From Flavobacteriaceae bacterium (GTDB lineage: Bacteria; Bacteroidota; Bacteroidia; Flavobacteriales; Flavobacteriaceae): a DNA stretch of 35,779 nucleotides. Every line of letters starts with the position of its first letter. The stretch's first letter is position 1. The stretch is taken from NCBI GenBank assembly GCA_029938265.1, contig JAOZVI010000013.1:1-35779 (forward strand). Reading direction: 5' to 3'. Under the pieces are notes generated by a model, which was not told where the DNA came from, did not search any database, and was given only the letters and a program-made list of their open reading frames with translations. This document shows, in pieces, positions 1 through 6,989 of this stretch. The position numbers and the translations under genes are program-made.

Positions 1-142
1 AATGGTCTTTTTTTTTGCCCACTTAGATTTTTATATAATTTGATTAAAAATCAAGCTTTTGTACATTTACATAGTCTTTCAACATAGAAAAACAACAGAC
101 AAAAAAAGAAAACTTAATACTTTTTATTATAACCTTTTAACT
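1..142. other. Window edge, no gene seen
   Basis: AT-rich sequence downstream of the minus-strand permease gene. It holds homopolymer runs of T and A but no convincing hairpin, RNA gene or coding frame. A gene starting to the left of the window cannot be excluded. Confidence 0.5.
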
Positions 143-1756
143 TTAAAACAACCCATCAGGTGTAATACCCAACCATTTAAAATAGGTCATTGCCATAATG
201 ATTGAAATACCCCAGGCAATAAATTGCATGGTGATACCATACTTAAATGCATCGGTCATACTATACATATCGGTTTGATATAAAAGTAAAGCAGGTTTAC
301 TGTTAAATGGTAAAACATAAACATGTTCTATCAACAAGGCTACCGGAAATGCCAGACTCATAATTGGAAAACCAAAACGTACAGCTACACCTATCGCAAT
401 TGGTACGAAAATCATAGAACGCATGGTTTTTGATTGCATAAAAAGAGCACTAAAAACCATTCCTCCGGTCAGTACAACATACAAAAGCCAGAATGGTGTA
501 GTATCACCAAATCCCATTGCATCAAATGCAGCATTTACGGAAATTTGCGGTAAATCGGTTACCTTAAATCCAGCACCCAAAGTATATGCACCGGCAGAGA
601 ATAATAGAAGGTGCCAGGGTATATCCACATCATTCCATTTTACAATTCCGATTCTTGGCAACAAAGCAACAATACCACCAACAAAAGCAACTGCTGTAGG
701 GCTAATACCGTGATATCTATCGGTTACCCAAAGTGCTAAGATACTTCCAAATATAAGTAATGATTTTATTTCATTAAAACTAACCGGACCTAATTTTTTT
801 AATTCCTTTTTAAGGCTGTCCATACCTCCTTCAATCTGCGGTTTTCTTTCTTCGGGCGATATTGGAAATATTATTTTCATTCCTACAAACCACCCAATGA
901 TCATCAATAACATGGCTACAGGAAATGCTGCTTCCATCCATTGAGAGAAAAATACATCAACGCCTAATGCTCCTGCTATTAAAGATGCTGCCAGTAAGTT
1001 TGCTCCTGACCCTGTTAGAAATGACGCAGCACCCATATTGTTTTGAAATAAATTCTGTAAAACAACATTGCGTCCAAAGTTATTTTTAGATTTACTTGTT
1101 GCTCCATAAATTGCAGCAACAACCATAAATACCGGTAATAAAATAGCTGCTTTTGCTGTAGTAGCTGAAATAAACAATGATAAAACGAGATTTATCACTA
1201 AAAAACTGAAAATTACCGAATTGGCATTATGTCCAAATTTTACAATAAACCAAAGTGCAAATCTCTTGGCTACACCTGTTGCTACTAACATACTGGCTAA
1301 AATAAACGACATAATATTTAACCACATTACTTTATGACCCAATTGATGATAAGCATCAACCTCGGGTAAAGTTCCGGTAAGTACTAAAGAAATAATTAAA
1401 ATTAATGAAGTTAAATAATTTGGAATTGCTTCAGTAATCCAAAGAATTAAAGATGCTGCAAATATTGCCAGCATGGCTTTATTTGAATGGATGAAATTTT
1501 CCATACCAATGGTATCAAAATTTATCCTGGCACTGGCACTTAATTTTTCTATATCAAAATTATGAAGAAATGAAAAATCAAAAACATATAAAATTAATAT
1601 GAAGGAAATAATTGCTAATGGAGCACCAATTTTAACTAAGAATTTTTCAAATTTTGATTTCTCCCTTACCGGAAGTTTCTCCATTCTGTAATTGTTCATA
1701 TCCAGAACATCGTAATCTTCTTCTTTTTCTTCTACTTTTTGTATTGCTTCTGCCAT
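143..1756 (-). CDS. SLC13 (DASS)-family permease
   Basis: This is a 537-residue inner-membrane transporter with an acidic cytoplasmic N-terminus (residues 1-40) followed by about a dozen hydrophobic segments. The two-fold repeat of the divalent anion:Na+ symporter family is recognisable: FISATTAKAAILLP near 195-208 and FMQSKTMRSMIFVP near 439-452 sit where the family's two SNT signature loops lie, and TGSGANLLA follows the first at about 248-256. Both SNT motifs are altered (SAT and SKT), so substrate and ion coupling cannot be read from homology. The start is an ATG with a purine-rich AAAGAG just upstream. The gene lies downstream of phosphate-linked genes on the same strand, but a hairpin and 157 bp separate it from them, so it may be its own unit. 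Dicarboxylate, sulfate or phosphate are all possible substrates; the neighbourhood favours phosphate only weakly. Confidence 0.8.
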   Translation of the reverse strand: MAEAIQKVEEKEEDYDVLDMNNYRMEKLPVREKSKFEKFLVKIGAPLAIISFILILYVFDFSFLHNFDIEKLSASARINFDTIGMENFIHSNKAMLAIFAASLILWITEAIPNYLTSLILIISLVLTGTLPEVDAYHQLGHKVMWLNIMSFILASMLVATGVAKRFALWFIVKFGHNANSVIFSFLVINLVLSLFISATTAKAAILLPVFMVVAAIYGATSKSKNNFGRNVVLQNLFQNNMGAASFLTGSGANLLAASLIAGALGVDVFFSQWMEAAFPVAMLLMIIGWFVGMKIIFPISPEERKPQIEGGMDSLKKELKKLGPVSFNEIKSLLIFGSILALWVTDRYHGISPTAVAFVGGIVALLPRIGIVKWNDVDIPWHLLLFSAGAYTLGAGFKVTDLPQISVNAAFDAMGFGDTTPFWLLYVVLTGGMVFSALFMQSKTMRSMIFVPIAIGVAVRFGFPIMSLAFPVALLIEHVYVLPFNSKPALLLYQTDMYSMTDAFKYGITMQFIAWGISIIMAMTYFKWLGITPDGLF

Positions 1757-1873
1757 CTCTTTAGTATGTATCAGGTTTAGGTTTTGGGTAAAGAAATTTT
1801 AACTTAAAAAATCCTTAGCAAAACTAAAAAAACTTAGAATTCTAAACTTAACAATTTTTGCTTAAGATTAATT

Positions 1874-1906
1874 AAAGGACTGATTGACTTAAACAATCAG
1901 TCCTTT
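1874..1906 (-). terminator. Perfect 13-bp hairpin after the CYTH gene
   Basis: Arms AAAGGACTGATTG (1874-1886) and CAATCAGTCCTTT (1894-1906) are perfect complements around a 7-base loop. The hairpin lies 7 bases past the stop of the minus-strand CYTH gene. The U-tract on that strand is short (TTTAATTAATCTT). The plus-strand tail (TTTTTAAATTTT) is stronger, although no plus-strand gene ends here. It is probably a terminator or 3'-end stabiliser separating the CYTH gene from the permease. Confidence 0.65.
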
Positions 1907-1913
1907 TTAAATT

Positions 1914-2387
1914 TTACCAGTTTTTATAAGGATTTTTCATTAACATAGAGTTATAATATTTTACTTGTCCTGTTACTTCTTCTCCCAACCATTCAGGTTT
2001 AGTAAATTCAGTATCTTCACTTGGTAATTCAATTTCAGCTACAGTTAAGCCTTCATTTTCTCCATAAAATTCATCTACTTCAAAAATAAGATCGCCGTCA
2101 GCTTTAACGATAAAACGGGTTTTATCGATAGAGCCAGGTTCACTAATAGCCAATAAGGCTTTTGCATCTTCAACTGAGATCTCTTTTTCCCATTCAAATC
2201 TTGAAGCACCACTTTCATTTCCAATTCCTTTTATCGTAATAAAAGCATTATCACCTTTAATTCGAATACGTACTGTTCTTTCAGGTACCGTAGAAAGGAA
2301 TCCCTGTACAATTTTTGTTTCTTTAGTAACGTGTTTTTTATAATCTCCTTTTACTAAAAATTTTCTTTCAATTTCTCTATTTGCCAT
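1914..2387 (-). CDS. CYTH domain protein (triphosphate tunnel metalloenzyme family)
   Basis: This is a 157-residue cytoplasmic protein that begins with the family signature EIERKFLV (residues 5-12). It then shows TVRIRIKGDNAFITIKG (basic and strand residues of the tunnel), FEWEKEI, and an acidic C-terminal half with FEVDEFYGENEGL and VAEIELPSED, which matches the usual order of metal and phosphate ligands. CYTH proteins of this size in bacteria hydrolyse inorganic triphosphate or short-chain polyphosphate; some are class IV adenylate cyclases. The EIERKF form and position in a phosphate transport cluster favour a triphosphatase, which is inference. It starts with ATG 73 bp after a divergent CYTH-like gene, with a hairpin between, and is followed by a strong hairpin. 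Confidence 0.9.
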   Translation of the reverse strand: MANREIERKFLVKGDYKKHVTKETKIVQGFLSTVPERTVRIRIKGDNAFITIKGIGNESGASRFEWEKEISVEDAKALLAISEPGSIDKTRFIVKADGDLIFEVDEFYGENEGLTVAEIELPSEDTEFTKPEWLGEEVTGQVKYYNSMLMKNPYKNW

Positions 2388-2410
2388 AATATTTGTAATT
2401 GTAATTTTGG

Positions 2411-2445
2411 GTTTTGGATTAAGAGTTTAACTCGAAATCCAAAAC
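2411..2445 (-). other. Intercistronic hairpin between the two CYTH-type genes
   Basis: Arms GTTTTGGATT (2411-2420) and AATCCAAAAC (2436-2445) are perfect complements, with a second nested stem GAGTT/AACTC in the loop. It lies in the 73-bp gap between the minus-strand genes ending at 2461 and starting at 2387. There is no T-run after it, so an RNA-processing or stability element is more likely than a terminator. Confidence 0.5.
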
Positions 2446-2460
2446 TCATAATAATTTATT

Positions 2461-3102
2461 TTAATTAGCTAATGGTTTGTTTATCCAACCAATAACTCTT
2501 TTAATTGCTTGTAAATAATTTAAGTTTTCGAAGCTTTCTAATTTACAATCTTCCATAGTTTTTAAAATATCTTTAACTTCGGTAGATTCCGAATTGATAG
2601 TAACAACTTTCGCTCCGTTGATCAATACATTTCCTGTTTCACAAATAGTATCATTTACCATATATCCGAAACGTTGTTTGTGCACTTTAACACCTTGCAG
2701 GTCAGCATGAGCATCGATCATTGCTAAAAATTCTTCTAAAGTATAAGTATCTTGAGTCAAAGCCGGCATTTCAACCTGAAATGCAGGGAATACATCATTT
2801 TCCAATACTTCTTTTGCAATTGGAAATTCACCTTTCATCAAAGGATTCCATTGTTCTAAACCATCTACAGTTTGCACATAGGTTTTAATATCCATTTTGC
2901 CATCACGGATCTTTGTGTTGTTTACATCATTTGTTTTTGACATGATATAAATTTCATCAGATTCTCTTTCCCAAACCTTTTTAGGTACCGGTCCTGATAA
3001 ACGGGCCATCAATTTAGCTGATTCATCAAAGTTTTGACCGAAAGTTCTAAACTCAAATCTAGGTTTAGAGATCTCTCCAATTTTCATTTCTGGTTTTGCC
3101 AT
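2461..3102 (-). CDS. Divergent CYTH-like protein
   Basis: This 213-residue cytoplasmic protein has no assigned function that I can name with certainty. Read against its CYTH neighbour it shows the same layout: a charged strand RFEFRTF near residue 15-21, then DEIYIMSK, then NTKIRDGKMDIKTYVQ (alternating basic strand like the tunnel lysines and arginines), and in the second half HKQRFGYMV, ICETGNVLING and a C-terminal NYLQAIKRVIGW resembling the family's closing helix. The canonical ExExK opening is not intact. This suggests a diverged triphosphate-tunnel fold, an inference made by eye. It starts with ATGGCAAA preceded by AATATT, as the next CYTH gene does, compatible with an old tandem duplication. 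It lies 24 bp after the propeller lipoprotein gene. Confidence 0.6.
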   Translation of the reverse strand: MAKPEMKIGEISKPRFEFRTFGQNFDESAKLMARLSGPVPKKVWERESDEIYIMSKTNDVNNTKIRDGKMDIKTYVQTVDGLEQWNPLMKGEFPIAKEVLENDVFPAFQVEMPALTQDTYTLEEFLAMIDAHADLQGVKVHKQRFGYMVNDTICETGNVLINGAKVVTINSESTEVKDILKTMEDCKLESFENLNYLQAIKRVIGWINKPLAN

Positions 3103-3126
3103 AATATTTTTTAAATTTTGTAATTT

Positions 3127-3885
3127 TTAGTTTTGTGGTTTTTTAAATATGTATAATTCTTCTTCTGCATCACTTACCACATATATTTTATCTTTTGCAA
3201 TTGCTATACCTTCAGCTTGTAAAACGCCAATTGAATAACTATCTATCAAATCTCCTGTAAGCGTACATTTATTTATTGTTTTACTTTGGTCACTAACAAT
3301 CCAAAGTTCTTTCATTCCATTGTCATAATAAATCCCAGAATAATCAGATGCAAATTTCAGATCATATTCCGTCGAAACTGAAAAGTCACTTCTTAATCTG
3401 ATTAATTTTCCCGGATTCTTTTCATTCAATATAAAAATAGCATTGATATTTTCGGCGTAAGCAACACCTTCAATTCCGCTATTTTCATCATTATTATTAT
3501 AATCGATCCTATGCTTTGTATAAGCTCCGGTTGTCATATCAAACTCTACAATTTCTTTTGTTCTCTCTTCAGCCAATAACAGTTTGTTGGCTTTAAAAGT
3601 GGAAACTCCTTCCAGATCATTTCCTTTATAGTTAAGTGTTTGAATAACATTACCGGTAGTTGACAACATATAAACCTGAGCCGTATGATCACTCACCGTA
3701 TATAAAATACTTTCTGATTTATTGATTGCTAAGCCAGAAGGCTCTTTAACATTGATCTTGTTACTAAAAATTAATTCTAGTTTATCCTTTATAATATCAT
3801 CTCCTCCACCATTATCATCACTGCATGAAATAAAAAAACTCATGCAAAAAAGGATAATGAACAAATATTTTTTTAGTAGTAACAT
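3127..3885 (-). CDS. SdiA-regulated-type beta-propeller lipoprotein
   Basis: This protein of about 252 residues has a lipoprotein signal peptide: hydrophobic residues 6-20 and Cys21 in FFISC, followed by SDDNGGGDD. The mature part repeats short blades (EPSGLAINKSESILYTVSD, LEGVSTFKANKLLLAEE, IEGVAYAENINAIFILNE, AEGIAIAKDKIYVVSD). This spacing is typical of the SdiA-regulated (YjiK-like) propeller family and resembles phytase-like propellers. The start is set at the ATG at 3885; an upstream in-frame TTG at 3906 lies inside a terminator stem and is unlikely. The gene has essentially no leader of its own: the T-run of the preceding terminator ends only a few bases before the ATG. Its substrate is unknown. 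Outer-membrane or surface location is inferred from the lipobox. Confidence 0.75.
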   Translation of the reverse strand: MLLLKKYLFIILFCMSFFISCSDDNGGGDDIIKDKLELIFSNKINVKEPSGLAINKSESILYTVSDHTAQVYMLSTTGNVIQTLNYKGNDLEGVSTFKANKLLLAEERTKEIVEFDMTTGAYTKHRIDYNNNDENSGIEGVAYAENINAIFILNEKNPGKLIRLRSDFSVSTEYDLKFASDYSGIYYDNGMKELWIVSDQSKTINKCTLTGDLIDSYSIGVLQAEGIAIAKDKIYVVSDAEEELYIFKKPQN

Positions 3886-3887
3886 AT

Positions 3888-3925
3888 TAAAAAAATCAGC
3901 TTGCAACTTTCATTGCAAGCTGATT
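3888..3925 (-). terminator. Rho-independent terminator inside the phosphate gene cluster
   Basis: Arms AATCAGCTTGCAA (3894-3906) and TTGCAAGCTGATT (3913-3925) are perfect complements with a 6-base loop, followed on the minus strand by a run of seven T. It starts 11 bases past the stop of the lamin-tail gene (3936) and ends 3 bases before the ATG of the next gene (3885), so it probably sets a partial transcription stop between the two. Confidence 0.85.
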
Positions 3926-3935
3926 AAAAATTTAA

Positions 3936-5546
3936 TTATTGAACGTTAAATACATTCCAAAGAGCAGGATCAGCTTTAAAATCATCTGATTCATCAGTTG
4001 TACCTCCACCTGGAGTATCATCTAAATACATTGAACCATCACTACCATAATAGTACTCTGCAATAGAATTTCCTGAAGCATCCTCAGTTGCGATTCGCAC
4101 ATAAAAAGTAGTTTTATTACCTGTATCTCCAACAGCTAAACCATTATCTGCTACAACATCTTTAAAATTAACTGTAACTCCGGTTTGTGTAAAAGAAGTA
4201 TCATCTTCACCTTTCACTTTATTGTCTTTAACATAAACAGGAGCATCACCTACATCAAAATAGATTCTTGCTTCAGCTACAACATCGGTAGTTGCGTAAG
4301 TCATAACAATATTAATATCAGTTCCCGGAACAGGATTTGTTGGAAAAACAACGCTTGTTAAAGGTCCGTCTGTGTAATTTACTGTTTGATCAACAACAGG
4401 AGCATAAGTAATTGCTTCAACTGTATAACTTGGCCAGCTTGTACCATAGTCATGATTAAAATCTCCACCTTCAATTTCAAAAGGATAGTAAGTTTTTGTA
4501 CCATCAATATACTCAACTCTTAAATAATAGCTAATTACATCATCTGTATTTTGTTCAGGAACTACACCTACGTGTTTATCACCATCTGGTGTTAATGTTA
4601 CTCTAGTTTTATCATCATTAACATCATCTTGTAATTCACCAGGCAGCAAGTAATACAATCTGATTTCATCAACTTGTTCAGGGTAATATGGTATAGCAGT
4701 AAAAGTAACTTCACCTCTATATCCTGCATCTTCTCCTGTAATAATCAACTCTTCTAAACCACCTAAAACTGTAAATTCTGCTGGTTCATTATTGCCATTT
4801 TCAGGATAATATGTACTTAAACCAGTATTATCTGTAGCTATAACATAATATTTAACAACATCACCCACTTTACCTCTAGGTACAGTCGTTTTGTATTCAC
4901 CATCAACCAATGCCATATCAATAGATTGAACACCTTCATTGATCATTTGGATCAATTTAACTGAAGCAATACCATCAGCATCTGAAGCCGAAACAGAATA
5001 AACATTCATAAACTCAGTTAATGGTTCAGCCGATAAAATTGGAGGTGTATTTTCTGCAGCTCCATTTGAAGCTCCGGGAGTTGGAGAACTCACCTTCCAA
5101 GGCTCTTCACCATCAATTTCTCTTGCATAAGTTAAACCTACATTTGCGCTCATATCAGGAACAAAAATTAAGTCAATAACTGATCCATCAGGTTTTGATA
5201 AGGAAACATCTTCACCTCCTGAACTTACTTTGATACCTGATTCATTTTGATCTACTACATAAAACCCTTTTGATCCAATAATTGTTCCTGCAGGAATTTC
5301 AAAACCTCCTTCAGCAACATCTTTATCATTTAGGATATAACCTGAAATATCAAAATCTGCATCACCCATATTATAAACCTCAATCCAGTCAGGTTTATCT
5401 CCTGTATCTTTCGACATTATTTCATTCAATTTCAATTCACCTTCTTCAACTATCGGTCCATCTTTTTCTACTATCTCATCCTCAACACAGCTAACCATAG
5501 TTACAGTTGCGATAAGCATTACTAATAAATATTTTAAATTTTTCAT
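3936..5546 (-). CDS. Lamin-tail-domain lipoprotein
   Basis: This protein of 536 residues has a lipoprotein signal peptide (MKNLKYLLVMLIATVTMVSC, lipobox Cys20) and an acidic linker. A lamin tail domain follows at about residues 37-150 (LKLNEIMSKDTGDKPDWIEV, DISGYILND, IPAGTIIGSKGFYVVDQ, VSLSKPDGSVID, TPGASNG). The remainder is several immunoglobulin/fibronectin-like beta segments (for example SVKLIQMIN, YYVIATDNTG, YYLRVEYIDG, FYVRIATEDASGN). Lamin tail domains in Bacteroidota secreted proteins are accessory modules on phosphatases, nucleases and adhesins; no catalytic domain is visible here. The ATG at 5546 is chosen over an in-frame TTG at 5573 because it places the signal peptide at the N-terminus. 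It follows the porin gene by 30 bp and is followed by a terminator. A surface-exposed binding partner of the porin is a guess. Confidence 0.8.
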   Translation of the reverse strand: MKNLKYLLVMLIATVTMVSCVEDEIVEKDGPIVEEGELKLNEIMSKDTGDKPDWIEVYNMGDADFDISGYILNDKDVAEGGFEIPAGTIIGSKGFYVVDQNESGIKVSSGGEDVSLSKPDGSVIDLIFVPDMSANVGLTYAREIDGEEPWKVSSPTPGASNGAAENTPPILSAEPLTEFMNVYSVSASDADGIASVKLIQMINEGVQSIDMALVDGEYKTTVPRGKVGDVVKYYVIATDNTGLSTYYPENGNNEPAEFTVLGGLEELIITGEDAGYRGEVTFTAIPYYPEQVDEIRLYYLLPGELQDDVNDDKTRVTLTPDGDKHVGVVPEQNTDDVISYYLRVEYIDGTKTYYPFEIEGGDFNHDYGTSWPSYTVEAITYAPVVDQTVNYTDGPLTSVVFPTNPVPGTDINIVMTYATTDVVAEARIYFDVGDAPVYVKDNKVKGEDDTSFTQTGVTVNFKDVVADNGLAVGDTGNKTTFYVRIATEDASGNSIAEYYYGSDGSMYLDDTPGGGTTDESDDFKADPALWNVFNVQ

Positions 5547-5576
5547 TTTATTATTTTTTAAACGTTTATCCAATTA

Positions 5577-6941
5577 TTAAAAATCAACTTCAATTCTGAA
5601 AGAAACAAAACCAAAGTCATCACCACCTTTTCCTGTAGCTTCAACAACTTGGAACGGATCTTTTGTTAAATCTCCATTTTCATCATGACCTACATATAAC
5701 TTACCTTTACCATTTGCATATCTATCATGGTTATTATAAGTATAGTTCATCATAAATTTTACATTTGGATTAAAGTGATAATTTAAGCCAAAAGTATAAC
5801 CTTCTGCAGAACCACCATATATTTCGGCATCAAAATCATTCGCATCAATAAAGTCATATCTAAATGCAACTTCTAAATCTCCCATATCTCTACCCCTTGT
5901 TATTCTTGTAAATTCACCTTCTCTCATATTATAGTTATGATGTCCACCAAATATTAAGTATGCTGCTTGTATATAAAAACCATTGACATGAAAGCTCTCC
6001 AGGTCATTCATTCTATCAATTGTAGCCATTTTATACTCTCCCTGAAACATAAAGCTTTTGAATTTACCAGCCAATTCAAATACAAACCCAGTAGTACTTT
6101 CTACATCTTTAATATCATCCGTATCAATATATTTTTTTCTATTGATAGATGTATGAGATCTTGTGCTCAATCTATAAGTATTTGGATCTTCCAAATCAGT
6201 TTTCGGAGTTCGATATGTTCCTGCAATACCTAAATGCAGCACTTTGTCAACATCAAGAATTGGTGTAAAAACAGCTCTACCTGTTAAAGAATATCCTTCA
6301 TCAATACCAAAATCTTTATTTTGATCTTGAGAGAATTCTACTTCTTCATATTCTCCCTGTGTATTAAAATGAACACCTCCAACGAACAAAAATTTGTTTA
6401 GCATGATATTAGTTTGAACCCCTAAATGACGAGAAGCATCCATTTTGGAAACAAATGAACGTTCCATAAAAGTAAGGTATCTTGAAGATGTAGTTGTTTC
6501 CATACCAATACCTTCTTTAAAATGACCTGCTTTAATGTTCCATCTTCTTGAATCAGCCATATATTTAATATACATGTCTTTCATTTCAATAGCAGAGCCG
6601 GCAAAATCAACATCAATTTCACCATACCAATTATTCCAAAATTCTGCTTTAACTGCAAATCTTGCTCTACGAATGTTATAACCATTTCCTATTGGATTAT
6701 ATACATCGTTTGAAAAATAAGCAGCATCAAATTGAACTCTATTATCCATCCATAATTTATAACTGCCATCTTTAGACCTGAATTTAATAAATCCATCTTG
6801 TGCTTCTGTCTCTAAAGGCAATGCTTCTACTACCTGACCATACTGGTTAATTCTAACCGAATCAGTTTTAACTTCCTGGGCATGAGTTCCGATACTGTAA
6901 AGGACCAATGCCACTACCAATGTGTAAAATTTATTTCTCAT
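5577..6941 (-). CDS. OprP/OprO-like outer-membrane porin
   Basis: This 454-residue protein has a signal peptide (MRNKFYTLVVALVLYSIGTHA) and then a linker to a beta-barrel rich in alternating aromatic and polar strands: FRSKDGSYKLWMDNRVQFDAAYF, then FAVKAEFWNNWYGEIDVDF, KDMYIKYM, NIKAGHFKEGIGMETTTSSR, and a last strand FVSFRIEVDF that ends in Phe as outer-membrane proteins do. This pattern matches the phosphate-selective porin O and P family, whose members carry phosphate or polyphosphate across the outer membrane. It lies directly downstream of a PiT phosphate transporter (48 bp) and upstream of the lamin-tail lipoprotein (30 bp), which supports phosphate or polyphosphate as the solute. In Bacteroidota the same family name also covers porins of other specificity. 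Confidence 0.85.
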   Translation of the reverse strand: MRNKFYTLVVALVLYSIGTHAQEVKTDSVRINQYGQVVEALPLETEAQDGFIKFRSKDGSYKLWMDNRVQFDAAYFSNDVYNPIGNGYNIRRARFAVKAEFWNNWYGEIDVDFAGSAIEMKDMYIKYMADSRRWNIKAGHFKEGIGMETTTSSRYLTFMERSFVSKMDASRHLGVQTNIMLNKFLFVGGVHFNTQGEYEEVEFSQDQNKDFGIDEGYSLTGRAVFTPILDVDKVLHLGIAGTYRTPKTDLEDPNTYRLSTRSHTSINRKKYIDTDDIKDVESTTGFVFELAGKFKSFMFQGEYKMATIDRMNDLESFHVNGFYIQAAYLIFGGHHNYNMREGEFTRITRGRDMGDLEVAFRYDFIDANDFDAEIYGGSAEGYTFGLNYHFNPNVKFMMNYTYNNHDRYANGKGKLYVGHDENGDLTKDPFQVVEATGKGGDDFGFVSFRIEVDF

Positions 6942-6989
6942 TTTAATTAATAATTAATTTATATACTTGTTTTTAATGTTTATTCAATT

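Noticed and set aside
423-713. Plus-strand ORF of 96 codons
   Set aside because: It lies wholly inside the permease gene on the other strand and has no family-like sequence.
3886-3906. Earlier TTG start for the propeller lipoprotein
   Set aside because: It falls inside the terminator stem and would put extra residues before an otherwise normal lipoprotein signal.
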